Part shown: positions 40,255 through 48,487 of the stretch, piece after piece
Layout of the letters: every line of letters begins with the position of its first letter
Position numbering within the stretch: position 1 is the first letter of the stretch
Source: Caballeronia glathei
GTDB lineage: Bacteria; Pseudomonadota; Gammaproteobacteria; Burkholderiales; Burkholderiaceae
Direction: 5' to 3'
NCBI RefSeq assembly: GCF_000698595.1
Contig: NZ_JFHC01000040.1
Coordinates: 1-64,000, forward strand
Length of the DNA stretch: 64,000 bases
Notes under the pieces: generated by a model
The model's database searches: none
What the model saw: the letters and a program-made list of their open reading frames with translations, nothing else
What the model was told of the DNA's origin: nothing
Made by a program: the position numbers and the translations under genes

Positions 40255-42077
40255 GCGCGGCCCTCCTCTTGCGTGCCGGCGGCCGCATGCGACTCGCCCG
40301 CGTACACCGAGCGCACGAGTTCGGAATTCACTACTTCGTCCACGCCGCCGTCCATCACGATGCGCCCCTGATGCAGCACGATGATTCGCGAGCTGATCTG
40401 CTGAACGAACTCCAGGTCGTGCTCGACGAGCAGGAGGCACATGCGGTATCGCGACGACAAGGCCACGAAGATCTCGCCGATCTGCGTGCGCTCCTGCTTC
40501 GTGAGACCCGCCGTGGGCTCGTCGAGAAGCACGGTGCGCGGCTCGAGCGCCAGCACCATCGCCAGTTCGAGCGCCTGCTTCTGCCCGTGCGAGAGGTAGC
40601 GGCACTCGCGCCCGGGCATGCGGTCGAGACCCGTGAGCCGCAGCACGTCGAGCGCCGGCTGCGGAAGTTCGAGCACCGGGCTGCGTTGCCATTTCGACGG
40701 CGGCGCCACCCGATGCCGCGCAATGCGCAGCGCCTCTGCCACGGTGAGCGATTCGAACACGGTCGCGGTCTGGAACTTGCGCCCGATGCCAAGCGCCACA
40801 CAGTCGTACGGCGCGAGCGTGCGGATATCGGTGCCGCCGATTTCGACGCTGCCCGCCGAGCGTTCCGCGCCATCGGCAATGCAGCGCATCAGCGTGCTCT
40901 TGCCCGCGCCGTTCGGCCCGATCAGGCTCAGCAGTTCGCCGGCGCGGGCGTCGAAGCTGATGCCGTCGAGCACCTTGAGGCTTCCGAAGTGCTTCTGCAC
41001 GCCCCTGATCGAGAGCGCCGGCCGCGCCTCTTCGGCGCCGCCATGTTCACGCGCCTTCGCCACCGCGAACACGACCGGCTCCGCGTCAGCCCGCCTGCGC
41101 CGCGGCAGCGCGCGGCGTGCGCCGATGGCGACCACCGGTGCGAGCCCGCGCGGCATCGCGACGATCACCACCACGAACGCGACACCCACCAGCAACGTCC
41201 AGACATACGGAAGGTTCCCGCTGAGATACGCGCTGCCGACGTCGATCAGCATGGTGCCGGCGATCGGCCCGATGAGCGAGCCGCGCCCGCCCAGCGCCAC
41301 CCAGATCACCAGCTCCGTGCCGAAGACGAAGCCGGCGTACTCCGGCGCAACCACCATCTGCACGCACGCGAACAGAAAGCCTGCGAATGCGGCGATCACG
41401 GCGCACGTGTCCATGAGACGCGCCTTGTAGCGGGACACGTCGATGCCGAGATACTCGCAGCGCGCCTCGTTCTCGCGGATCGCCACGAGCAGCCGCCCCG
41501 CGTCGCTGCGCACGAACATCCATGCCGTGACGGCGAGACAGATCAGGAACGCGCCGGCGATGAAGAACCACGCTTCGAGCGGAATATCGAAACTGTCGAA
41601 CCCTGACAGCCCGCTGCTCGACCCGGTGAATTCCCCGCCCGAATAGATGCCCTGCACGAGGACGATCGGCAGCACGAGCGTCACGACCGACGCATAGAGA
41701 GGCGAGGCGCCATGGTAGAAGGCGAGCCAGCCGACCGCGCGCGAGACCAGCCACGCCGCGCCGATGCCCGCGACGAGCGCCCCCGTCGCGAGCGGCAGCG
41801 AGAAGCCCGCGTGCGTGAAGATGAGCCCGGCCGCATAGGCGCCGATGCCGAAGAACGCCGACTGTCCGAACGTGAGGATGCCCGTGTAGCCCCAGAGCAG
41901 ATCGACCGTCAGCGCCACGGCCGCGTAGAGGAACGCACGGATCAGGTTGTTGACGAGGAAGGTCGGCAGCACCACGCTGCAGACGGCAAGCAGCACGAGC
42001 GCAACGCCGCCCGCGAGCAGCGCCCGGCGCCACGGGGAAGCGGCCGAAGCCCGCAATGCGTAAGCGGAATCAGCCAC
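40251..42077 (-). CDS. LivM-LivG fusion: permease with C-terminal ATPase
   Basis: A 608-residue fusion. Residues 1-330 form the LivM-type permease (TVDLLWGYTGILTFGQSAFFGIGAYAAG and later RENEARCEYLGIDVSRYK). Residues about 360-600 form a LivG-type ATPase with Walker A GPNGAGKST, signature LSHGQKQALE, Walker B LLDEPTAGL and the switch LVEHD. GTG at 42077 is preferred because GGAGGGG lies 7 bases before it; TTG at 42083 is too close. The start overlaps the LivH stop. Such fusions are known in Liv-type and urea-type importers. Confidence 0.9.
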   Translation of the reverse strand: MADSAYALRASAASPWRRALLAGGVALVLLAVCSVVLPTFLVNNLIRAFLYAAVALTVDLLWGYTGILTFGQSAFFGIGAYAAGLIFTHAGFSLPLATGALVAGIGAAWLVSRAVGWLAFYHGASPLYASVVTLVLPIVLVQGIYSGGEFTGSSSGLSGFDSFDIPLEAWFFIAGAFLICLAVTAWMFVRSDAGRLLVAIRENEARCEYLGIDVSRYKARLMDTCAVIAAFAGFLFACVQMVVAPEYAGFVFGTELVIWVALGGRGSLIGPIAGTMLIDVGSAYLSGNLPYVWTLLVGVAFVVVIVAMPRGLAPVVAIGARRALPRRRRADAEPVVFAVAKAREHGGAEEARPALSIRGVQKHFGSLKVLDGISFDARAGELLSLIGPNGAGKSTLMRCIADGAERSAGSVEIGGTDIRTLAPYDCVALGIGRKFQTATVFESLTVAEALRIARHRVAPPSKWQRSPVLELPQPALDVLRLTGLDRMPGRECRYLSHGQKQALELAMVLALEPRTVLLDEPTAGLTKQERTQIGEIFVALSSRYRMCLLLVEHDLEFVQQISSRIIVLHQGRIVMDGGVDEVVNSELVRSVYAGESHAAAGTQEEGRA

Positions 42078-42906
42078 GAGCAAACCCCTCCGGTCGGAAA
42101 CGCAACAGCAATGCCGCGAGCACGGCGATCGTGAGGCCGCCGAGCACCGGGTTGACGAAGGTGCTGACGAGCACCTGCGCGCCGCCCAGCACGATGCTCG
42201 CCACGGCGAGGCTCAGGAGCGACGACCCGGAGACCAGCACGAGCATGAACGCGCCGACGATCCACGGCACGCCCATGTTCGGATCGACGCTTGCGAGCGG
42301 CGTGATCAGGCAGCCTGCCGCCGACGCCAGCGCGGCGCCGGTGCAGAAGGTCATGAAGCGCACGCGCGAACTGCTGATGCCGAGGCCGCGCGCGAGCGCC
42401 TCGTTCATGATGACGGCGCGCGTCTGCAAGCCGAGCCGCGTGCCGTTGAGCAGCCAGCCAAGCGCGAGCGCGATCACGAGCGCCACGCCGATCAGGATCA
42501 GCCGGTACGCCGAGTACTGCACGCCGAAGAGCGGGATCGCGCCCTCGACCGGGCTCGCGACCATCTGCACGCCGCGCCCGAAGATCAGCGTCACGATCTG
42601 CCCGACGATGATGCCGAGGCCCCACGTGGCGAGAATCGCGTCGAGCGGGCGCGCATAGAGCGGGCGCACGATGAAGCGCTCCACTGCGATGCCGAGCACG
42701 AAGCCGATCGCGAGTGCGAACGGCACGCCCCACCACCACGCGAGCCCGAGGTGCGCGACGATCACGCTCGCATAACCGCCCACCGTGAGAAATGCGCCGT
42801 GCGAGAAGTTGATGATCTTCATCACGCCGAAGACCATCAGCAGCCCCGCCGACACGATGAACAGGATCGCCGCCGTGGTGGCGACGTCCAGACCGAGGTT
42901 CAGCAT
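42070..42906 (-). CDS. livH: Branched-chain amino-acid-type ABC transporter permease (LivH)
   Basis: A 278-residue membrane protein with the LivH pattern: MVFGVMKIINFSHGAFLTVGGY, VERFIVRPLYARPLDAILATWGLG and NEALARGLGISSSRVRFMTF (the ATPase-coupling loop). ATG at 42906 has GGGAG eight bases upstream, while GTG at 42912 is too close to it. It follows the binding-protein gene by 22 bases and is part of the same operon. Confidence 0.9.
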   Translation of the reverse strand: MLNLGLDVATTAAILFIVSAGLLMVFGVMKIINFSHGAFLTVGGYASVIVAHLGLAWWWGVPFALAIGFVLGIAVERFIVRPLYARPLDAILATWGLGIIVGQIVTLIFGRGVQMVASPVEGAIPLFGVQYSAYRLILIGVALVIALALGWLLNGTRLGLQTRAVIMNEALARGLGISSSRVRFMTFCTGAALASAAGCLITPLASVDPNMGVPWIVGAFMLVLVSGSSLLSLAVASIVLGGAQVLVSTFVNPVLGGLTIAVLAALLLRFRPEGFARG

Positions 42907-42928
42907 TGCCACGACTCCCAGGCAGCGC

Positions 42929-44110
42929 TCACTTGAGCGCCGGGCATTGCGCGCCCGGATCGACGTTCCTGAACGATTCGATCACCTTCACCGAACCGTC
43001 CGCCTGCACCTGACCGAGGTACATCGTGAGCGGCGTATGGCGCTGCTTGTTCATCTGGATCTTGCCGCGCGGGCCGTCGAACGATACCTGCGCGAGTGCC
43101 GGGATCACCTTGGCGGTATCGAACGTCCCCGCCTTTTCGACCGCCGCCTTGTACAGGTAGACCGCTTCGTATTCGGGCACTGAGAGGTCGTTCGGCGTCT
43201 TCAGGTCCTTGCCGAAGCGCTTTTCCATCGCGGCGAGGAAGGTGCGGTTCGCGGGCGTGTCGATATTGGTCACGTACGAACCCGAGATGTAGATGCCCTG
43301 GGCATCCGCGCCCATGCTCTTCGCCGTGCCCTCGTCGACGGCCAGGTTGCCGTAAGGCACCTTCACGCCCGCCGCGCGGAGCTGCTTCGTGAGCGTGACG
43401 TTCGGCGCGCCGCCGGCCGTCGACGTGATGATCGCATCGGGCTTCGCCGCCTGCAGCTTGCTGATGATCGACGTCCAGTCGGAGCCGTCCATCGGCAGAT
43501 ACTCGTTGCCGACCACCTTGCCGCCCTGCTTCTCGATGTACGACTTCGTGAAGTCGAGCATGCCGCGGCCGAATGCGTAGTCGCTGCCGATCAGGAAGAA
43601 CGTCTTCGCCTTCTGCTGCTTCATGAAGTAATCGACGATCGGCGCGACCTGCTGGTCCGGCACCCACGCGTCGACATACATATAGCGGTTGCACGAGCGT
43701 CCCTCGTAGAACGACGTGTAGATGAACGGCACCTTGCCGCGCGTCACGATCGGCAGGCCCGCATTGCGGGCCGCGCTGGTTTCCATCGAAATCAGCGCGT
43801 TGACCTTCTTGTCGAAGATGAGCGAATCGAATGCTTTCTGCGCGCCGGCCGCGCCGCTGCCGTCGTCGGCCACTTCCAGGCTCACCTGGCGGCCGAGGAT
43901 GCCGCCTTTGGCGTTGATCTCTTCGACCGCCAGTTGCGCGGCCTGCACGACCGATGGCGCGACCACGCTGTTCGCGCCGCTCAGGCCGACAGGAACGCCG
44001 ATCTTGACGGGGTCGGCGGCGAGGGCTGCGTGGGTCGTCGCGGCGAGCGAAAGAAGCAGCGCGAGCGCCGTCGCACCGCGGGCATTACGAAAGGAGGAAG
44101 GTTTTTTCAC
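42929..44110 (-). CDS. Liv-type ABC transporter periplasmic substrate-binding protein
   Basis: A 393-residue exported protein. The signal peptide ends near ALAADPVKIG, and the mature part starts with the family segment IGVPVGLSGANSVVAPSVVQAA. LAVEEINAKGGILGRQV and the C-terminal GKIQMNKQRHTPLTMYLGQV place it with UrtA/AmiC-like amide- and urea-binding members of the Peripla_BP_6 group, as much as with LivK. GTG at 44110 is used; TTG at 44119 is the alternative and neither has a strong ribosome site. An amide-type ligand would fit the amidase and nitrilase in the operon. Confidence 0.87.
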   Translation of the reverse strand: MKKPSSFRNARGATALALLLSLAATTHAALAADPVKIGVPVGLSGANSVVAPSVVQAAQLAVEEINAKGGILGRQVSLEVADDGSGAAGAQKAFDSLIFDKKVNALISMETSAARNAGLPIVTRGKVPFIYTSFYEGRSCNRYMYVDAWVPDQQVAPIVDYFMKQQKAKTFFLIGSDYAFGRGMLDFTKSYIEKQGGKVVGNEYLPMDGSDWTSIISKLQAAKPDAIITSTAGGAPNVTLTKQLRAAGVKVPYGNLAVDEGTAKSMGADAQGIYISGSYVTNIDTPANRTFLAAMEKRFGKDLKTPNDLSVPEYEAVYLYKAAVEKAGTFDTAKVIPALAQVSFDGPRGKIQMNKQRHTPLTMYLGQVQADGSVKVIESFRNVDPGAQCPALK

Positions 44111-44173
44111 TGTGATCAATCAGCCTGGGGTTTGAAGGAAATCCGCGCGTCGCCTGCGTTGCTCGCGATCCCG

Positions 44174-44188
44174 CGCATGATTCATGCG
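44174..44188. promoter_or_regulatory. Perfect 15-bp dyad upstream of the Liv operon
   Basis: CGCATGA-T-TCATGCG, with 7-bp perfect half-sites, lies 64-78 bases before the binding-protein start. It is a strong operator candidate for a dimeric regulator such as an IclR or GntR protein. The nearest regulator gene is a broken IclR remnant at 44651-44959. Confidence 0.5.
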
Positions 44189-44229
44189 AGCGCGCCGCGG
44201 CACGGATGACAAAAACGCGAGACAAAAAA

Positions 44230-44260
44230 AGCCCGAAACCAGACGAGCTGGTTTCGGGCT
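44230..44260. terminator. Strong bidirectional terminator hairpin
   Basis: AGCCCGAAACCAG (44230-44242) pairs perfectly with CTGGTTTCGGGCT (44248-44260) around a 5-base loop. It is followed by TCTTT on the plus strand and seven T residues on the minus strand. On the minus strand it would stop leftward read-through before the Liv operon promoter. Confidence 0.8.
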
Positions 44261-44650
44261 TCTTTGGCCGGTGCCGGCCGGGACGCCTTTGTCCCAGCCG
44301 GCTCAAATGGTGCTATCGATGCACGCCACACATGGCGTGTCAGTACGTGGCTTCAAGCAATCGGCGTGCCAATAACTGGGAGCAGGCGCATCGCAGGCGA
44401 TGCGCGGCACTGTCTTCCTGCCCGCGTTCATTGCCCGCGCGGCGTCATGGCGGACCGGCTTGGCGTCAGGCGCCGTGTCGCATGAAGCATGGGGATTCGC
44501 CCGTGCTCTTCGCCGTGCACGCCCGCGGTGCGTGCATGCACCGTTAGCGTTCAGGACGCACGACGAGACGAGCTTCGAGGCGCTCCCCGCCCACGCGAGA
44601 CGGGTCGACAGAAAAAGCGCGAGCCCGCCGGACCGGCTGAAACGATTGCC
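44261..44650. other. Intergenic region upstream of the IclR remnant
   Basis: No gene is supported in this stretch. Short open frames have no family resemblance. It may hold the decayed promoter of the IclR remnant. Confidence 0.4.
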
Positions 44651-44959
44651 GATCCGACGACGTCTTCGCTCTACGTGCAGTCGGTAGAGAAGGCGATGAC
44701 CGTGCTGACCGACATCCTTGCGCGCACGAACCTCGTCGCCTATACCTCGGCCACCGTTTTTCAGCCGCGCAAGCTCAAGGAGCGGATCGAAGCGATCCGC
44801 AAGCAAGGTTACACGCACACGGAAGAGGAATATTTCGACCGGCGCCGCCATCACGAACTCGTACGGCCGCGCTGGCACGCGGACCGCGACGAAAAGCGGT
44901 TCGCGGATCTGGTGATATCCACGGCGTCCGCGATTTCCTCACGGCGCAGGGCCGACTGA
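44651..44959 (+). pseudogene. Internally deleted IclR-family regulator remnant
   Basis: The frame begins with TSSLYVQSVEKAMTVL, the usual opening of an IclR winged-helix domain, and passes at about 44700 directly into ARTNLVAYTSATVFQPRKL and IEAIRKQGYTHTEEEY, which belong in the middle of the effector domain. The rest of the DNA-binding domain is missing. The C-terminal part is also shortened, ending in ADLVISTASAISSRRRAD, which resembles the last IclR helix. Only about 100 residues of an expected 250 survive, so loss of function is near certain. It lies beside the Liv operon and may be the former regulator. Confidence 0.7.
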
Positions 44960-45062
44960 GTTGCGCCGAAAGCCCGCAGCGGGACAGGCGAAAACGACAC
45001 GCGCTGTCATGGCCGGGCGGCCATCGCATCGAAACACGGTACGCCCCTCCGGCTGCGCTACA

Positions 45063-45860
45063 TCACCGAGCAAGCCCGTAGGTCAGAAAGCGCGTGGTCC
45101 GGTGATAACCGGCGCGCTCATAGACAGGCATGCCCGCATGCGTGGCATGCAGGCTCGTGCGGGTCAGGCCGGTCGCTTCATGAGCTGCCTGCAGGGCGTG
45201 GCGTACCGTCGCCTCGCCGTATCCCTTTCTTTGTGCATGCGGTCTCGTTGCGACGAGCGCGAGATAGAGCTGCCCCTGGTTGACGATCGCCGATGCGGTC
45301 GAAACCGCCTCCCCACGCTCGTACCCGATGAAGCTGTATGCAGTCGTCTTCCAGAACGTCGATCCGGCCAGACCCGCGCGGCCGCTTTCGTCGGGAAAGC
45401 CATAGCCCTGCGCATTGATCTCGCCATACTGTTGCAGCGCCGCTTCGTCCGTCACGCGCACGAACTCCAGCGAGGAGCGCGGCGCAGGCGGTGAATATGG
45501 AAGCATCTCGCCGGCCATGCCGAAGATATCGAGTGCGAAGTCGAGGCCGGCTTCCTTGACAGCTGCGTCGAGACAGCTCATCGCTGTTTCGCTCAGGTAG
45601 TCTTCGCAAAGATAGAGAAGGCCTCCGTGCTTCTTCGACCGCATGTACGCCGCCGATGCTTCGAGCCGCTGCATGAGCACTTCGGCGCTGGAGATCGGAT
45701 CGGGCACGAAGAGGGCGTTCCAGAAGGGAAACGGGCTGTCGGCCCAGCACACGGACAGTCCGTTGCGATCCGCTAGGTCCGCGCCCGGGCGATCGCCGGC
45801 AAGAACCTTCCACATCGATATGTATTGAGCGATGGATTCGTCTATTTCGGATACTTTCAT
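45063..45860 (-). CDS. GNAT-family N-acetyltransferase
   Basis: A 265-residue protein with an N-terminal region of unclear fold and a C-terminal GNAT domain. VSTASAIVNQGQLYLALVAT forms strands beta-3/4, RPHAQRKGYGEATVRHALQ is the acetyl-CoA motif A (R/Q-x-x-G-x-G/A), and TSLHATHAGMPVYERAGYH is motif B. It probably transfers an acetyl group from acetyl-CoA to a small amine. ATG at 45860 (MKVSEID) is preferred; the frame is open to an ATG at 45986. Substrate cannot be guessed from neighbours. Confidence 0.78.
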   Translation of the reverse strand: MKVSEIDESIAQYISMWKVLAGDRPGADLADRNGLSVCWADSPFPFWNALFVPDPISSAEVLMQRLEASAAYMRSKKHGGLLYLCEDYLSETAMSCLDAAVKEAGLDFALDIFGMAGEMLPYSPPAPRSSLEFVRVTDEAALQQYGEINAQGYGFPDESGRAGLAGSTFWKTTAYSFIGYERGEAVSTASAIVNQGQLYLALVATRPHAQRKGYGEATVRHALQAAHEATGLTRTSLHATHAGMPVYERAGYHRTTRFLTYGLAR

Positions 45861-46387
45861 GTTCACGTGCCGCACTATGTTGGGATAAGGGACGACCGCG
45901 GCAACTGCGCGGCTGCGATGCTGCGATGCTGCGCCCGAATGGTTCGTCCATCGATGCAGCATGACGCTCTTGATAGAACGCGTCATCGGGACAGGTATTC
46001 CTCGTTACCCCACGCTTCGGGTCCACGCGCACGCACGCCACGACGGTTATGAGCAAGCCGTGTCCGTTCCGGACAAGGCTTGAAAGTCGGCATGAATGTC
46101 AACGATCGCCGTTCAATGTAAAGTCCGGAAACGATGCGCCGATCCACTCGCTGCTCATGCGCGATTCAGGAACACGTTGCATCAATGGCATTCGGCACCG
46201 GCACGAAAGGCGTTAAAGCAGGTCCGCTGCGATGCTTTGGTCAGGAAGTTGAATGCTGTGTGAAATCAGACGAAGAGAGGGTGCGGTCGATGCAGAATCG
46301 CCGTTCTTCTCCGGCTGAACCGGGAAAGTCCGCACCGCTCGCGTCAAAGGGTGCCCTCCCCGGCGTCCTCGAGGCTCGGCAAGCGTT
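45861..46387. other. Divergent intergenic region between GNAT and AraC genes
   Basis: About 530 bases without a supported gene. The GNAT frame remains open to 45986 and could start there. I saw no clear promoter or dyad. The promoters of both divergent genes must lie here. Confidence 0.4.
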
Positions 46388-47296
46388 ATGGTTGAAAAAC
46401 ATCAGTGGTCACATTACGCGGACTTCTATCGCGAATCGGCGTACTCCGTCTTCCGTCAGGAGCATCGCGACGTGCGGGGCCGGACGCCCTTTCGGATGAT
46501 CGAAGTCGAACAGACCGATCATGACTTCAGCGATCCGGACGTTCCCGAATGTGTACTGGCCATGCCGCTTTCCGCGTCGGCCGAGAATCGCTGGTCATGG
46601 GACATGGGCGACGGCTGGCGTAACGATTCAGCGGTGCCGGGCCGCATTCTCGTGCTGCCCGCCGGGGTAGAAAGCCGCTGGCGGGTCAGGGGCCGGCGCA
46701 ATCTTCTGCTGTTGACCATTCCGTCGAGCACGCTTCGGCGCATTCTGGGCGCCGCCATGCCCGACGACCCGACCGGCGCGCTTCGTCCGCTCGCGCAGTG
46801 CACATGGGAAGATCAACTCGTGCAGCAACTGATGCTGTGCCTGTGGCACGCGTCGCTCGCGGGCAACGCAACGGACCGCCTGCTGGTGGACGGAGCGATG
46901 ACCACGCTCGTGTCGCATGTTCTGCAGCGCGCCGGGATCGAGGAGCGGCCTGCGCGGCATGTCACGCTTGCCGCGTGGCGCCTGAAGCGCGTCCACGAAT
47001 TCGTCGATGCGCACCTTCATGAAGAGATCGACATCGTCACGCTGTCGGAAGCGGCGGGACTCAGTGTGCGGCACTTTACCCGTGCCTTTCGTGAAGAGGT
47101 CGGCGTGACGCCGCATCGCTGGCTGATGGCGAGGCGCATCGAGAGGGCGATGGAACTGATCCGGCACGGCGACCAGCCGCTGACGCAGATCGCGCGATCC
47201 TGCGGTTTCGCCGCGCAGAGCCACTTCACGCGGGTCTTCAGGCAGGTCACGGGCGAACCCCCGAAGCGGTGGCAGCAGTTGCACAGAACTCGCTGA
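46388..47296 (+). CDS. AraC-family transcriptional regulator
   Basis: A 302-residue protein with a cupin-like N-terminal sensor domain and a C-terminal double helix-turn-helix (about residues 200-298). The first helix-turn-helix contains IVTLSEAAGLSVRHFTRAFREEVGVTP. The second has LTQIARSCGFAAQSHFTRVFRQVTGEPP, the AraC signature. It lies 85 bases before a LysE-type exporter gene in the same direction and may regulate it. The ribosome site at the ATG is weak. Confidence 0.9.
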   Translation: MVEKHQWSHYADFYRESAYSVFRQEHRDVRGRTPFRMIEVEQTDHDFSDPDVPECVLAMPLSASAENRWSWDMGDGWRNDSAVPGRILVLPAGVESRWRVRGRRNLLLLTIPSSTLRRILGAAMPDDPTGALRPLAQCTWEDQLVQQLMLCLWHASLAGNATDRLLVDGAMTTLVSHVLQRAGIEERPARHVTLAAWRLKRVHEFVDAHLHEEIDIVTLSEAAGLSVRHFTRAFREEVGVTPHRWLMARRIERAMELIRHGDQPLTQIARSCGFAAQSHFTRVFRQVTGEPPKRWQQLHRTR

Positions 47297-47381
47297 CCCG
47301 CGCGGACGATACGCGAAAACGCGAGTGCCTCCATGTGTGATTGCGAGGCGTCGATAAACCCTCTTCCCGAGGATCACCGTC

Positions 47382-48017
47382 ATGCAACTCCATCTCTGGG
47401 TCACCTATGTGATCGCGTGCTGTGCGATCGCGATATCGCCGGGCGCGGGCGTGGTGCTGTCGATGAGTCACGGCCTGTCGTACGGCGTAAGGAAGACCAC
47501 GGCGACCATCGCCGGGCTCGAGATGGGACTGACGTTCATCCTGCTCGTTGCGGGGGCTGGCGTAGGCTCGCTGCTGCTTGCCTCGGTGTGGGCCTTCTTC
47601 GCGGTCAAGCTCTGCGGCGCCGCGTATCTGATCTATGTCGGCCTGAGCCAATGGCGCTCGAAAGGGACAGCGCCAGGCGCCCCGGCGCAGGTTCAACCCG
47701 CCGGATCATGGCGCAAGCGCTGCGCGACCGGGCTCGTGACAAACGCGACCAACCCCAAGGGCATCGTCTTCATGGTCGCGGTGCTGCCGCAGTTCATCGC
47801 CGCAGACCGGCCACTCGTCCCACAGCTGGCCGTCATGGCCGCGACCATGTGCATCATCGACATGCTCGTCATGCATGCGTATGCGTACGCTGCGAGCGCA
47901 ATGCGCCATGTCCTGCGAAGCGAGCGGGCTTTGCGCATGCAGAACCGCTTCTTCGGCACTCTGCTGATGACCGTCGGCACCGCGCTGTTCTTCGTGCGGC
48001 GCGCCCGCCCCCTCTGA
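47382..48017 (+). CDS. LysE/RhtB-family amino-acid exporter
   Basis: A 211-residue, six-helix inner-membrane exporter. The N-terminal ISPGAGVVLSMSHGLSYGVRK is the LysE/RhtB signature (usually PGPxxxxxxxxGxxxG), followed by FFAVKLCGAAYLIYVGLSQW and TNATNPKGIVFMVAVLPQFI. Members export amino acids or homoserine lactones. The AraC gene immediately upstream is the likely local regulator. Confidence 0.88.
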   Translation: MQLHLWVTYVIACCAIAISPGAGVVLSMSHGLSYGVRKTTATIAGLEMGLTFILLVAGAGVGSLLLASVWAFFAVKLCGAAYLIYVGLSQWRSKGTAPGAPAQVQPAGSWRKRCATGLVTNATNPKGIVFMVAVLPQFIAADRPLVPQLAVMAATMCIIDMLVMHAYAYAASAMRHVLRSERALRMQNRFFGTLLMTVGTALFFVRRARPL

Positions 48018-48067
48018 GCAACGCGGCTGGCGGGAACCGCAAGGCCCGTCATCGTGCGGCCCGTGCG

Positions 48068-48394
48068 TCAGACGACGCCTGGCGCCAGCAGACACTTGAC
48101 CTTCGCCGGGCTCTCCGGGATCTCGCACATGGTGCGGGTCCTGCCTTCGATTGTCGCGACGAAATCGCTCGCCTTCGTCCGCCTCCATGAAGCTTCCTGG
48201 ATCGCTTTGACGTGCGGGATCACGTACCAGCACGGAAGCGCCGTCGAGCGCCAGGAGACGGGCGGCCCGCCGTCGGCGGTCTCGACTTCTCCCGCGAGGT
48301 GCAGGCGGCACACAACGGGTGCGCGGACTGCATCGCATGCCGGATGTTGGTGCGTCCCGGCCCGCTCGAACGCCCGCCGATCCCGAACCGGCAC
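48068..48394 (-). CDS. Possible small protein of unknown function
   Basis: A 108-codon leftward frame with codon use like real genes in the window (strong GC third position) and a non-repetitive protein sequence: CRLHLAGEVETADG, WYVIPHVKAIQEASW, ASDFVATIEGRTRTMCE. I do not recognise the family, and no ribosome site is obvious. The true start may be downstream of 48394. It fills the gap between the LysE exporter and the ABC transporter, which otherwise holds nothing. A chance open frame is a real alternative. Confidence 0.4.
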   Translation of the reverse strand: MPVRDRRAFERAGTHQHPACDAVRAPVVCRLHLAGEVETADGGPPVSWRSTALPCWYVIPHVKAIQEASWRRTKASDFVATIEGRTRTMCEIPESPAKVKCLLAPGVV

Positions 48395-48413
48395 ATGGCA
48401 TGGCTCATGCTTA

Positions 48414-48448
48414 GTGAATGTCGTTCAAGTTACTTGACTCATATTCAC
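48414..48448. promoter_or_regulatory. Concentric 35-bp dyad upstream of the ABC transporter operon
   Basis: Two perfect inverted repeats share one centre at 48431: inner TCAAGT-T-ACTTGA (48425-48437) and outer GTGAAT/ATTCAC (48414-48419 and 48443-48448), separated by five bases on each side. It begins 40 bases upstream of the binding-protein ATG and is AT-rich against the background. A dimer-of-dimers operator, possibly for the XRE-cupin regulator of the operon, is the best explanation. Confidence 0.6.
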
Positions 48449-48487
48449 AAACCTTTCTCGTGGCGCAAAGCCCTCAAGGGAGCACAC

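Noticed and set aside
44230..44260. Riboswitch or small RNA at the strong hairpin upstream of the Liv operon
   Set aside because: A single perfect stem with T tracts on both sides is fully explained as a bidirectional terminator; no conserved riboswitch core is visible around it.
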